Shown: positions 1-11,609 of the stretch, in pieces
Position numbering within the stretch: position 1 is the stretch's first letter
How the letters are laid out: each line of letters opens with the position of its first letter
NCBI GenBank assembly: GCA_008477525.1
Contig: SPDT01000009.1
Span: forward strand, 1,054,001-1,118,000
DNA from: Hypomyces perniciosus
Lineage: Eukaryota > Ascomycota > Sordariomycetes > Hypocreales > Hypocreaceae
Direction: 5' to 3'
DNA: 64,000 bases
Translations under genes and position numbers: made by a program
The notes under the pieces: model-generated
What the model saw: the letters and a program-made list of their open reading frames with translations, nothing else
The model's database searches: none
What the model was told of the DNA's origin: nothing

Positions 1-429
1 ACGGTACTTTCATCCCTGGAGGGACCGTTATTGGATGTCTCGCTATGGCTGTACACATGGATCGAGCATGCTTTGGCGAGGATGCAGCACACTTCCGACC
101 GGAACGCTGGCTAAACCGATCTGACGAGGAACGCATTGCCATGGAAAAGGGCTTCCTTGGATGGAGTGCTGGAAGTAGAGTCTGCTTGGGTCGACATATT
201 GCGGAACTCGAGATCAAAAAGGTTATCCCAACTCTGCTGATGATGTACAACGTAAGTCCCCGTCCTGCAGAAGGATAACAAATTTACGGCTGATGGACAT
301 TACTAACTTGAACAGGTAAAACTGAACGACCCCGGTTTCACACTACCTTTCGTTGATGGCATCTTAGAGTATGCTTCGCATCCTATTTCTGTCACTTTCA
401 CTGCAAAGGTGGACGAAGGGTCCAATTAA
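1..429 (+). CDS. Cytochrome P450, 3' end only (partial at window edge)
   Basis: This is the C-terminal part of a microsomal P450 monooxygenase whose start lies left of the window. The frame is open from base 3. Two exons are visible, 1-251 and 316-429, separated by a 64-base GT..AG intron (252-315) with ACTAAC near its 3' end; the join is in phase. The protein shows the FGEDA..FRPERW stretch before the heme loop and then the heme-binding loop W-S-A-G-S-R-V-C-L-G, where the cysteine is the axial iron ligand. The usual first Phe of FxxGxRxCxG is Trp here. It converges with the P450 at 871-6252 and belongs with the terpene synthase and acyltransferase to the right. Substrate unknown. The family assignment is certain; the pathway role is inferred from position. 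Confidence 0.9.
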
Positions 430-870
430 AAGGGGAGTGGAACAGTATGTGTGACCTGTGCCTAGGGCTACACTAGTGTAGAGAAGTCAATTTAGTCTGT
501 GTCTATGCCCAAAAGATTAGAAAATTTCCTCACAGTAAGAAGAGCTCTGTTGTCAATGCAGAGCGTATAACCAGGCTTAAATAGACTAAATTTAGAGAGG
601 ACAAATCCACACATGATCTAAGGTAGTTTCGGTTGACGGCACGGCAATAATAGTAGTACCCAGCTAGCAGATAAACTAATGGTTTAGTCATTATGGTCGT
701 TTTGTGGATTAATGCTGTCCGTTACGTTACACAATGATTTACCAAATACTTAGGGGTCTGAAAGTCGACCACTTTCTCGTGCATATGTTGTATTCATGGG
801 GAGCAGTTAAACCGAACTTTGACATAAACCCTCCCATAGGACACCCATCAACTATTCAGCCATAAATCGT
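430..870. other. Convergent intergenic gap between two P450 genes
   Basis: About 440 bases separate the stop codons of two convergent P450 genes. I see no ORF, repeat or RNA gene; it presumably holds both 3' UTRs. Confidence 0.5.
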
Positions 871-3800
871 CTACTGCGCAAATTTGCCCGTATCTGAAAC
901 TACCTTGATGCGAATTCCTGGACTGGCCGGACTAGGTTCACCCAGGAAACAATCCCGAACGTAGTCGATGTCACGTCCACGATATGTCTCAAAAAGCGCC
1001 AGGTCGAATCGGCAAAGGAGCGTCGCGAGGGTGATATACATCTCTGCATATGCAAAACTATCGAAAATCGTTAGATTAACACTTGAAACAGAATACGGGG
1101 GCCATCTTGCGTACTCCATGCCCTGACACATTCGGGTTCCCTTGCCAAATGCAACAAAGGAGCGGTTGGCTCGCTCAGTCGGGTTAAACCAACGTTCTGG
1201 GTCAAATTTCAGTGGGTGGGGATAAATAGTTGGATCGTGGAGAATGTCTGGATGGCTCATGCTAACAGGTGTCTAGGTAGAGCAGAGTTAGTGTCAAATA
1301 ATTACTCGCATAGTCTAAAAGTTTATTGTGGCTCACCTGGGCTGGAATGACCCAGTTTTGATACGCAAGTTCTTTGTTTGACACTAGGGGCAATCTGGAT
1401 GTTGTTGCAGCCCTAAGTCGAAGAGACTCTCGGACAGAAGCCGCCTGGGATGTGCGATAAGTGTCAAGTCCAGTCATTTAGTGATTGGGAAGTCATCCTC
1501 ACTAGCCATGGTAATTTTTCCAAGGTTCTCAGATCCGGCACTTGGTCATTATCACCCGCGGCTTCCAGTATCTCACCCTGGACTTTCTGTAGAATCTCTG
1601 GATTTTCAAGAAGGTGGAAGATTGTATGAGCCAGGAGACGAGCAGTAGTTTCGCCTCCAGCGAATAGCATTGTTGCTCCTTCTTGCTGTAAACGAATTGC
1701 ATTCTTTTCATGGGGTGGGAGTGAGCTTCGTTCAATTGCATGAAAGAGAGTTTTGGGTCGCTGCAGGCTAATCTTGGCACCAGAATCGCTCTCAGGTTTC
1801 TGCGGTGGCTGGTGTTCTTGAGTTGAAATATAGTCCGCGACCATGCTTGCCATTGTCTTGGTTCATGTCAGATTCAGACAGGCTGGCGATCCATTCCATT
1901 TCCATCCACGCAGCCTTAGCTGAGTGGATGGACGTCCATTTCAGTCAACGTGCAGTGGAATGGGTGGAATGGACGCCCAGAGCAGTCGCATGGAATGGAT
2001 GGAAATGGAAATGGATGCGTGGATGGGGTTACCTAAATAGGAAAGGTATCGCGCTAATAGATTAGTTACTATATATAGTACTCACCACAGTCACTGTAAC
2101 CATCTCAATGATCACCAAGCAACAAAATTCATTATACAGGATATCTCTCTTATTATACATAATTAAAACAAGCACTTTCTTAATGAGCCCAGGCTCTAGC
2201 CAGTGCGCTATAAATAAAGTCTAGAGAGGGATAGTACATACAATTCGCCCACCTGTTACTTCACGAGCTTCTATAAAGCTCAGTTCGGCAAGCGGATCGG
2301 TATCCGATAACTCAACCTCTTCAAGAAGCTTCTCCACACTTCGAATATATCCCCCACGAAGCCACGATCTCACCGTCTGCGTCATTCCAATTGTACTAGC
2401 ATCCAGATTTGCCCGGTCATCTCGAACCATTCTGCCGGCCGTAGAGAAAAGTCTCTCAACGTCAGCAGACATTGGAAGAGTAGAAAGAACATCAAGGGCC
2501 ATCCGTGATAGGCGAGGATATTCCTCCCGTCTGTCGCACCAATAGCTGATGGGATCCAGGATCCTCTGATCCGATTTATGTACGTCTCGAAACCAATCGT
2601 TATATTCATCTCCCACAGCTGACGAAGCAGGAGTGAATGGCGACTGTAATAATGCCGGCGCCTGACGAGACTCCTCGCAGTACTCGTTGAAGGGATTTCG
2701 ATAAGTTCGCTGCTTCTTCATAACCGGTTCTCGGTCTCGAGAAACGACCTGCGGATCGTATTGAGACCTATACAGCCCCTCCACAAGGGACTTTGCAGTC
2801 TGGATCCATTCTGGGCGATCTGCCCATATGTCCTCAAAGTATCCCCAACGATATGCTGGATGAAGCGCGACAGCTGCATAATAGACCGGTGTCTCATCAA
2901 GCCGCGAGTAGTACTCATCAAGTTTCTTCCAGCAGAGATTAATATTGACCTTGAAGTGCTCAGGGTCGGGATATCGATGAGCAGCGGCCTTATATACCTC
3001 CATTTTATTAAGCAGGTACTCGTAGCCAAACATAAGATCCCAAGAGCATCCATATGCTTTAGTATAGCCATACTTTCGCATCCGCTGTCGACCGTCACCT
3101 TCAAGGGTAATTAAAACATGCTCAAAATGTTGGAGGACCTCGTTAAAAAGAGCGATAATATTCCAATCCTTCTCATCGAGTTTGTTGTCATCCCTGAGAC
3201 AAAGTGGCATTTCACTCCTCGACTTCTTTCCCCTTAAAATTGACCCTTCCCACTCGTTTTTCTGCCTATACCAGAGTTCTTCAAGGAAGTCCTTCAGGAG
3301 AAGAGCGCGTCGGATCATGTAAAGAGTAGAAAGCCAACGAGTTACCACATCAGTAATGACATCTAGAGGCTTTTTTGCTTGTATTGTCGGATCCTCAGAC
3401 TTCTCGAACGCGACCAACTGAAGAGACCGAAGGAGATTAGTTAGTAAGTCTGAACGATGAATCCAAACGACAAGGTTATGGAGTTTCCCAATAGGGCCTT
3501 TCCGTCTCCACATCTCATGGGCCTTCGCATTAAGCGCCTCATTTCCAAGGATATCATCCTCAAATGCCTCAGAGTCATGGCCAAAAAGCAGCGCTTTAAC
3601 AGCAAGATTAAGGATATGGCCAAAGCAGCGTAATCGCCGGGTTTCTCCCTTAAAGCCCAGCGCTTTTCCGATTTCCTTCATCGCTGTATCGTTGTTGCTG
3701 GCGTTATCAAGTGTAAAGTATCCGACCTTCTGGGTTATATCATAGCTCCGAAGGATATCGACAACATGAGCAGCAATATTCTCCCCAGAATGACGATCGA

Positions 3801-6252
3801 CAAGCTCTGGAAGTCCAAGGACAAGTTTTTGTGGCTGGCCAACGGTATCAAGAAAATAGCAAACGATTCCATATAGAGCATGGCGATTATTCGACCTCCA
3901 GCCATCGAACGCTATGTGAATCAGCCCTGGGGCTGCCGCCAACACTCGCTTTATTTCCTCTATGTTTTCTTCGTACACCTTAAGGATGCGTCTGCGAACG
4001 GTATCGTGGGTGATATGTGCCTCGGTCGTCTTCACGAGGGGATTGAGGTACTCGAAAACTGCGCGGAGGTACGGATCTTCGCTTTGTCGGAAGGAGGAAT
4101 TACTGTTGATGATCCAACAGACTACCAAGCGCTGGAAGGCTAATCGATCAAAACGGCCCATGATCTGGTTGGCAATCTGCTGTTCTCGCGAGTTATATGT
4201 GTTCAGCTTCATCATCTCGGCGATATTCCTTGATGACGTATTCTCTTTTGCTTTACTTGGCGGCTTCCGCCTGCCTGAAGGATCCCAGATACTGTGGTCG
4301 GTCCAGAGGTGGATCTCTGCGTTCTGTGTGCCATTCGAGGCAGTCGAGTGAGGTTTTTGCTTACTACTCTTTACGCAGACCTTGCAAACCCATCGCCGCT
4401 TTGTATCATCGTCGCTCTTCTCGATATCGTAACCGAATTGCCATATCCATGACGATATGGATGCGCAACGCTGGGATTGAGTATACCCAGGGAAGTATTT
4501 CCAAGGGAAAAGGTCCCACAGGTTCTCCTGGTCCTCCTGGGCCTGTATCTGAGGATGCATAGGGTTAATAAATTATGCTTATGGCGATTCCATTAATAAA
4601 AAATTCATATACGAAGTACATAAAACCCTTTCTCCTAATAGAAGTTCAACGCGCCTGAACGCGGTAACTAAGAACGCGAAATCTCCACGCTCCTGGCTAC
4701 CAAAAAAAAAAAATCTTCCATAATCACTACTAACATATGTAAGAGCAAAATGTATAGTGATTTGTTAGTGGTGACTTAAGTTTAGCGTCCCTCTAGTTTT
4801 ATACTAGGCTAAGTGATGCAGGTATTTTTATAGCTTAACTTGATGCGAAAACCTGACAGTTATTACGGAGTACATAAATACAGTTTTTAAAAAAGATATT
4901 TATTATAATTGGAATAGAGTTGGCCTTTCTAGCAATATACTAAAATATATATAATAAGATTCATTTCTCTCTATATAGCTATATATTAAATGCATATAGA
5001 TTTAGTTTCGTTTACCTACTCTTCCAATGATATATAGGGTATGTTGGCGGAGGGTCAGGTAGAACAAGCACGGAGTCTCTGGTAATGATGTCACTGACTT
5101 GGGCAATGGTAAGTATACTATTTTAGGGTGATGATTAAGCGCCCCCCTGCTTCCATTTCCATCCACGGGACCCTTCCGTGGATGGATGGATTATGTAATG
5201 GCAGGCGCGATGGAATGGATGGAAATGGATGCACGGGCCATCCATTTCCATAAATGGACGCCCGTGGAAATGGACGTGGAATGGATCGCCACCCTGGATT
5301 CAGATGAAGTTGAGTTGAATATTGAGAGGTCTCACCGTATGAACTCCAAGAAGTCTTGATACATCCGGCAACATGTGGGAAAGGAATGAGTGTGGTAATG
5401 ATCTCACAATAGCAAGAATCCAAGGGAATTGCTTGATAAAAGGAGTTGCGGCAGCCACTGACTGCATAGCGTTTCTCCAGCTTTGAGCCGCACCAGGATC
5501 ACTCATCAAGTCAGACTCTTTATCGAATGCATAATGATAAAGAGTATCCGTGGTGAAAGCAAGTAAAACCGTGTCTAGTTGGACTGGCTTACCCTCTTCC
5601 AAGGACTCCTTGAATCTGCCCGCCAATTGATTAACGTGTTGTCGAATCAAACCCTCCCCGTCTGCAAGGAGAGCTCGTTTCGAGAACAAAGGTGCATTGG
5701 CAGCCCTTCTCTTGCGATGGATATCATGTTCGATCGTCCCATGGCCTAAATGGCAACGAGTATTAGCTACACAGAATTCCTTAGCAAACAAAGGGTAGAA
5801 AGATGCTTACTTCCGAGGGGTAATCCCGCCATGCGAGCAGCGGGCGGATACTTGTCACGATGAGTTGGATTTGGGGCATAGAGAGTGTCCAGCCATAAAG
5901 GATCACGAATATGAATCTCATCTGGATTGATGCGAACAATAGGGCCTATACAATCTTTAATTATCGACAACCATGCGTGCATGTAGAAAGGATACATACC
6001 ATACTGATCATGCATACGATCTATCTCCTTTGCAAATTGTCCCCCGGGACTCTTCAACAAGTCGTAGTAGCACTCGTACCATTTTGTGATTGCGGCCAAT
6101 TTTGGCCCCGGAAATCGTGACAATGGGTGGAAAGCGAGACGGTAGATGACGACCCAACCTATCATCAAGCAAAATATGCCCAATATATACAACGCTGCTT
6201 CCCGCAAAGTGACTGAGCATATATGCTCAATCACTACTGCCGTAGAGAGCAT
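871..6252 (-). CDS. Cytochrome P450 with a hAT transposon inside one intron
   Basis: Minus-strand P450 with seven exons: 6252-6000, 5945-5811, 5745-5336, 1856-1503, 1444-1337, 1272-1115 and 1057-871. They total 1,605 bases, exactly 535 codons including the stop. All six introns are GT..AG; five are 54-65 bases. The intron 1857-5335 is 3,479 bases because a 3,418-bp hAT element plus an 8-bp duplication sits in it; without them it would be 53 bases. The start at 6252 precedes a membrane anchor followed by a proline-rich [10 protein letters not shown] hinge. Later come the I-helix AGGETT, the K-helix E390-x-x-R393, a PERW motif and the heme loop [10 protein letters not shown]. It is probably a tailoring oxidase for the adjacent sesquiterpene synthase. 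Fungal splicing rarely tolerates a 3.5-kb intron, so expression is likely reduced even though the coding frame survives. Confidence 0.85.
1879..5296 (-). mobile_element. Complete hAT DNA transposon, 3,418 bp
   Basis: The ends are near-perfect terminal inverted repeats: CAGGCTGGCGATCCATTCC at the left and its complement with one mismatch at the right (18 of 19 match). An 8-bp target duplication, GATTCAGA, flanks it at 1871-1878 and 5297-5304, the length typical of hAT elements. Both subterminal regions (about 1890-2030 and 5150-5290) are packed with variants of TCCATTTCCATCCA/TGGATGGAAATGGA on both strands, as expected for transposase-binding subterminal repeats. A single uninterrupted transposase ORF lies inside. 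With intact ends and ORF it looks recent and possibly autonomous. It lies in an intron of the P450, in the same orientation as that gene. Confidence 0.93.
2221..4560 (-). CDS. hAT family transposase, 779 aa, intact
   Basis: Intronless 779-residue ORF of the hAT superfamily. Around residues 57-90 there is a BED-like zinc finger (C-x2-C, later H-x4-H). Two acidic catalytic-core motifs are visible, F-D-G-W at 218-221 and the D-N-A-S-N-N-D stretch at 285-291. The C-terminal hAT dimerisation domain contains [14 protein letters not shown] and ends with [10 protein letters not shown]. There are no stops or frameshifts and no C-to-T bias, in contrast to the hAT relic at 46.3 kb. It would cut and paste the element whose termini lie at 1879 and 5296. 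Confidence 0.93.
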   Translation of the reverse strand: MHPQIQAQEDQENLWDLFPWKYFPGYTQSQRCASISSWIWQFGYDIEKSDDDTKRRWVCKVCVKSSKQKPHSTASNGTQNAEIHLWTDHSIWDPSGRRKPPSKAKENTSSRNIAEMMKLNTYNSREQQIANQIMGRFDRLAFQRLVVCWIINSNSSFRQSEDPYLRAVFEYLNPLVKTTEAHITHDTVRRRILKVYEENIEEIKRVLAAAPGLIHIAFDGWRSNNRHALYGIVCYFLDTVGQPQKLVLGLPELVDRHSGENIAAHVVDILRSYDITQKVGYFTLDNASNNDTAMKEIGKALGFKGETRRLRCFGHILNLAVKALLFGHDSEAFEDDILGNEALNAKAHEMWRRKGPIGKLHNLVVWIHRSDLLTNLLRSLQLVAFEKSEDPTIQAKKPLDVITDVVTRWLSTLYMIRRALLLKDFLEELWYRQKNEWEGSILRGKKSRSEMPLCLRDDNKLDEKDWNIIALFNEVLQHFEHVLITLEGDGRQRMRKYGYTKAYGCSWDLMFGYEYLLNKMEVYKAAAHRYPDPEHFKVNINLCWKKLDEYYSRLDETPVYYAAVALHPAYRWGYFEDIWADRPEWIQTAKSLVEGLYRSQYDPQVVSRDREPVMKKQRTYRNPFNEYCEESRQAPALLQSPFTPASSAVGDEYNDWFRDVHKSDQRILDPISYWCDRREEYPRLSRMALDVLSTLPMSADVERLFSTAGRMVRDDRANLDASTIGMTQTVRSWLRGGYIRSVEKLLEEVELSDTDPLAELSFIEAREVTGGRIVCTIPL

Positions 6253-6847
6253 TTTGATAGCCTTTCTTTGCCAATCTGCTTTGTGTGTAGAAAGGCGGGA
6301 GGTTGTCAGAGTTCGCACTATCGCGGGTTGTGTGCCTGACACTCTAGTCTGATAACCCTAGACTAGATATCAAGTCTCTGACGATCAGAATGGACTGTCA
6401 GAACAATCCTTGCATATTGCATCTTCTAATTCCTGGTACATTCGGGAAATAGCTTAGGGAGAAATGCCGAGGCCTCCTACGTGGCTAGTGCTTAGATCCC
6501 GCCCGGGAGGAGTAGCCTTGAAGAAGTTGCAACTTACAAGTAAGGGCGTGGATCGGCTCAGACACTCGGATGGCCGGAGTGGATTACACAAAAGTCCTTG
6601 TTCAAGGATGATAATCCACGAGGTGATGAGGCAATAAGTTATTGGACCGAGGATACGAATACTATGCATTTGCTATCTTAACTCTATATCAATCAGCTCG
6701 TTCGTCTAAGAAGCCTCGGTATACATGTATCGATAACTCCTGGATCACACAGCAGTCTTTGTGAACGTGGTATTCTACATCTCCCTGTTACTACTCCTGT
6801 GTCTACGACCAATCACATCTGATTTTATCATTAAATTATTCTTCAAA

Positions 6848-8335
6848 ATGACGCAAGATTATAGCCAACGCGAGCAACTCCTGGCCAAAATCAGATCATG
6901 CTCGATCTCGGTTCCTAATATGCAGCCGGCTTTCACGAACTGGCCAGCTGCTGTTAATCCAGAGTACAAGAATCTGGTTCCCGTGATGGATGTCAGGATC
7001 GCCAGGTATGATGAGATGAATGAATATGGTCTTGACCAAAAACCTTTGACTACCTCGTGGCTAACATTTCTCTTGTGAAAAGCCTCTTTTCAGATCCAAT
7101 CAAAGTAGCCAAGCTTCAGAGTTGTGATTTTGCCCTATTTGCGTCAACTTGGTGGCCCCGAGCGCCCTGGGATGAGCTACGGATTCTGGCTTTTTTATCC
7201 TTGTGGCTCTTTGTGTGGGATGATGAGATCGATGAATCCACCGGAGCGCTGAGTGACAACTTTGAAGCCTCCCAACAATATCGACAAGATACCATTATTT
7301 ATGTGATGCAGACGCTTGGATTGAGTCAAGAATTGGATTCCTATGTCCAGAGAAAGGTCTCAGGACCCCCGAATGCCATCATCCGCAGTTTTGGTGTCAT
7401 TGGTGAAGCATTGTTGAATGCGTACAATATTAGTAAGTTCCGCCTCGTTACTGTGGTTCTTTGATCTAACATGTTTTTAGAGCAGCGGAAGAGGTTCCTG
7501 AAAGAGATGGTGTTTTTTATGCAAATGTCGCAACTCGAGCAGCAGACGAGACTTGACGGTCGCATTCTTTCGCTAGAAGAGTATTGGGAAATCCGGATGG
7601 GAACGAGTGCGGTGGGTGTGATTATGGCTGTGAATGAGTAAACACACACCCCCTCCCTTGCACTCCCTTGCCTCCTTGCATCCCTACATTGAAACGTACA
7701 ACCGACTAATCAAAATTGAGCACAGATTCAGTGCAGGAGTCAGGATTCCTGACGCTATCATGGACCATCCAGAAATGAAAAAGATTTGGGATGAATCCAA
7801 TATCAACGTATCTATGTGCGTAGCGGAATGTGAATAAAAGTGGCCACTCACTTACAACTCTATTATCTAGCGTTAACGACATTCTCTCATTAAGGAAGGA
7901 AATTGTAAATCTGATATCTTGAAATCGTTATGCGTATCTATGCTAATTCATCTATCTCTAGGCTAAAGGTGCTATCGACAGCCTGATTCCTGTCCTTTGC
8001 ACATACACGGAAACGCCACAGGACGCCATCGACAACGCATTGAAGTCCCTGGAAGAGTCCATTGACCGCTTTGAAACTGCTGCGGGAAGATTGCTAGACA
8101 CTATTGAAGAGACTTCGACTGATAAATACAATACCTCTGAGTTCATTCAAGACTGTCGATACAACTGTTCCGGAAATCTCTACTGGAGGTAAGTGCAATG
8201 GATTGTCTTTCTCTGTAATAGTACATCTTACTACTGCATGGAATCTAACGAGCTCAAAATAGCCTGCGTACGAAGCGGTATGGATTGGACAGTGTCCTCA
8301 AGAACCCTGGTGGTGGCTTTCTGCTGGAATTTTAG
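6848..8335 (+). CDS. Class I sesquiterpene synthase, 362 aa
   Basis: Terpene cyclase that ionises a prenyl diphosphate, most likely farnesyl diphosphate. Seven exons: 6848-7005, 7083-7432, 7481-7637, 7726-7815, 7871-7904, 7962-8188 and 8263-8335; total 1,089 bases, 363 codons with stop. Metal-binding motif 1 is W-D-D-E-I-D-E (D99-D103) and motif 2 is the NSE triad N254-D-I-L-S258-L-R-K-E262. The C-terminal R344-Y345 pair, which senses diphosphate, is present. The length matches fungal sesquiterpene synthases, and W-D-D-E-I-D is typical of the fungal and bacterial-like clade. An in-frame ATG lies upstream at 6761, but 6848 (AAAATGA context) starts where the family starts. Flanked by P450s and an acyltransferase, it is the probable core enzyme of the locus. 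The product cannot be read from sequence. Confidence 0.93.
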
Positions 8336-10039
8336 TTAGTTACCCATAAGACGGGTGATTCCTCAAACCTATTTGGCTTGGCATTGGGGTGGAGCGTAGA
8401 TTGTAGTATTGGCGTAATTTCGCACAATCACGCTCTATCAGGCATTCTAGTCTTGCGAACCAGCATGACAGAAGCGGTCCGTCTAGATCTGGTCAAGACA
8501 AAACATATGCATAGCAAATGCACCCGTTAGCTCCGAACAAGTGAATTGCGTAATTAAGACTAAATGCTGACTTGGGCTCGCTGACAGTGGAAATCACGCA
8601 GACCGTGGCTTTGATCGTGGTAATATTTACCTCAAGGGCGTGGAAATAGATGTCACTAATAGTCCGCATAACGACACTCCTAACGTCGTGGGTCCCATGG
8701 AAGCGAAGGGGATAAAAAATTGCATCATATCATACGGAGTAGTACTCGTAGTTGGGCAACTTCGGGGTCTGTCACTCCCCGTGCCGTTTCCCGTGTGTAG
8801 TGGGTTCACGGGAGTTCGGACTGACAGTACTCCGTACTTCGTACAATCCCAAACAGAAGCCATAACCATGGGTACGCAGTCGCTCGTATTCTGGAACCAA
8901 TCAGGTCGCCACGCTATTATTGATGCCATGGATTCCTTCCGTGCCTCACTCGGGGAATTAATGTAAGACTATCGTACACGACGAAGTAGTACGGAGTACA
9001 TACTACTAGTAGTAGTCTGTATTGTGGTCGTTGACAATACAGTCAGACCTTCATGGGCTTAGCAAGACTGTCAATACGATAAGAAAGCAATTGCCGAGTG
9101 GGGCAGAAGGTAAGCACATAAGCAGTGATTAAGCGGAGATGGTTAAAGTAGTGTAAGCCTAATAACCTACTAAGGTAGTCTAATAGGGAAGCATAATTCA
9201 AAGGCTAAGACTCAGGATGCATACTAGGCAGTCAAGGTATTAGAGACAAAGATAGAGACAGCTGAGTTTTAAAGATACATAGTACGAGAACCAAGCAATA
9301 AGTAAAGTCGACACGGTCTCTACTCTTCATTACCTAGGGGGGAGTGGATATAATAAATATCGGTTTAATACGAGTATACTACCTGTAATCTTTAGTCTTG
9401 AGAGATAACCGGCGCTAGTCTTGACCCCTTTTTAGTTGACCACTAGATAAAGGCCAGCCATTTGCCGGTCAGATGATGACAAATAGTCAGTACACCCCAC
9501 AAGGATCAAATAGTGCCACGAAGTACAAGCCCCACAGTGGCAAGAGATCATCACCTAGTTTTAATACATATATCATCATATTATTTTATACAGTAAATAG
9601 GTGGAGATACTTACGCGTTATCTAGCGAGATAGATATTAAGTAGTATTTTTTTTTTGAATTTCGCAGTTTTATGATTTCCTAGTAAATCAGGATATAGCG
9701 ATTTATATGATAGTTCTTTTATACCTTTTTACTACTTAAATTGCGGATAATATAACGATTATTGTAGATATTGTTGAAGTATTGCCCTTATAAAATTATA
9801 TGGAAAGTACTTGGCATTTTAAGCCAATCAAAATGCTCTGTATGAATGTATTTTATGGCACTATTTGATCCTTGTAGGGTGTATTGCAGCAAACAGCAAA
9901 CCTCAAACCTCATTCAAACTTACTACTTGGGTTTACACAATATTCCCCTGTGTTGTATTACATGTTCCATCAACTCATTCTTTCGCAGGATAAGCAGGTA
10001 CACAAAAATACCGTCTCGCAAAGACATTGAGCACGAAGG
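8336..10039. other. 1.7-kb intergenic region, no convincing gene
   Basis: Between the terpene synthase stop and the acyltransferase start. An open frame at 8640-8966 has no family I recognise, and three copies of the recurrent TACGGAGTA nonamer (8733, 8829 and 8990) lie in it or beside it. The stretch at 9540-9800 is A/T-rich. It may contain decayed transposon sequence and the acyltransferase promoter. Confidence 0.4.
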
Positions 10040-11609
10040 ATGACGTACTCCCAAGCGGAACGGGTGTCGACTGACACGGTGATCTCACTGCACTTTCTGG
10101 ATGATGACGAGGTTTTTCGTGCAAGCATTCTTGACACGACGTATCTATTCAATGATGTTCTAGACACAAAGAAGCTTCATGATTCGCTCTGGAGGCTTCT
10201 GGAGAGAGGAAATTGGAGGAAATTGGGTGGTAGATTACGGATGAATGTAAGAATAAAGAACCCTCCGAAGATGCAATAGCTCTTATGAGTTAGATTTCCA
10301 ATGATAGAAAGCTGTTAATCATTTTTCGCTCCATTAGACTTTCGGAAAACTTGAATACCATATTCCGATCTCCTTCGATAAGAATCGTCCTCCCTTTGCT
10401 TACACGCACAAACACTTTGCAACCAAGGTTGAGGAACATCCTGTTGGCTCCAAATTTCCGACGCCAATCTTGAGTCCATCGATTGCTGGCGACCCCACAG
10501 ATCTGCGATCGCTGTCTCGAGCTCCAGCCACTCCAACGTCGATTGAACACTTCCTTTACTCCGATCGTCCTCTGCTAGCTGTGAGAATCATAACGTTCGA
10601 GAATGCTACCGCTATCACTATCACCTGGCCTCATACATTGATGGATGGAGTAGGTTCTAGAACTCTCTTCTCGAATTGGATCGCGGTCTTGGAGGACCGA
10701 GTACATGACGTGCAACCTTTCTATGGGTATGATTTTGACCCATTGGCTTCACTTGGAACAAAGGCAAAGGAAGAGTCGGTCCTTAAGAAATGGTTAATTT
10801 CACCACAAGATATGCTAGAGCTTGGGAAACAGGTTGCCTTACGATCGCAGCTATCTCCTATACAGGATGAAGCTCGTGTCGTGTGTCTTCCATCACAGCA
10901 CGTTCAACACATGAAACAGCGAGCATTGAGGGAACTCGCCTTGCTCGATACAGAAAATTCCGGAAAGCTGTTCCTTAGTGATGGAGATATCATTTCTGCA
11001 TGGTGGGCCCAGGTGGTGATCAATGCTTTAAGGCCTGCCAGCCATCAGCTGGTTGCAATCCGGAATAGCTTCAGCATGAGAGGTGTGTTGGCCAAAAGTC
11101 TTTTGCCGGCGGGCAGTGCATACATGGCCAATGCCATCATGGGTTCGTACACATTTCTCCCTGCTGGAGAAATCTTGAAGAAGCCTCTCAGCTTCATTGC
11201 CTCGAATGTCCGGATGGGGATCGCACAGCAAACCAACCGTGAGCAAGTGGAAGCATTTGCGGCCATGGCCCGAGAATGTCGTGAGCGAACAGGGCGCCGA
11301 CCCTCATTTGGAGATCCTAACACGATCCAAATTATGTTCACCAACCTAGACAAGGCTAAGTTCTTTGACATCGATTTCTCTGGAGCTGTTATTAAAGAGG
11401 GCACACCAGTCAGGGGGCGACCTAATGGTCTTGGCAAGCCGTTCTACCAACATTACGAGGGTCATTTCCAGCCATTTAACAACTGCTATATCTTTCCTAT
11501 TTTAGGCAAAGATCCTGCTGGGAATTATTGGCTAACTGGCCGTCTACCACAGGGTGTCTGGGAGGTAATAATGCAGTCACTTCTAGCGGGTACTAAAGCA
11601 CATCTTTAA
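10040..11609 (+). CDS. BAHD-type O-acyltransferase, 492 aa
   Basis: Transferase-family acyl-CoA-dependent acyltransferase, the superfamily that includes fungal trichothecene acetyltransferases and plant BAHD enzymes. Exon 1 is 10040-10246 and exon 2 is 10338-11609, with a 91-base intron joining in phase; total 492 residues. The catalytic HxxxD motif is H168-T-L-M-D172-G. The C-terminal half contains the conserved GKPFYQHYEGHFQPFN stretch and a final hydrophobic strand region ending near LTGRLPQGVW, but no exact DFGWG motif. It would esterify a hydroxyl on a small molecule, here plausibly one installed by a neighbouring P450. It is co-directional with the terpene synthase. Acyl donor and acceptor are unknown. 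Confidence 0.88.

Noticed and set aside
3880..4562. Plus-strand ORFs over the transposase
   Set aside because: Shadows of the 779-aa minus-strand transposase.
6761..6847. Upstream in-frame ATG giving the terpene synthase a hydrophobic leader
   Set aside because: The extra 29 residues look like a signal peptide, which soluble sesquiterpene synthases lack; the ATG at 6848 matches the family start.
8640..8966. 108-aa ORF
   Set aside because: No family recognised; one TACGGAGTA/TACTCCGTA nonamer falls inside it at each end third, and the frame has no splice partners.
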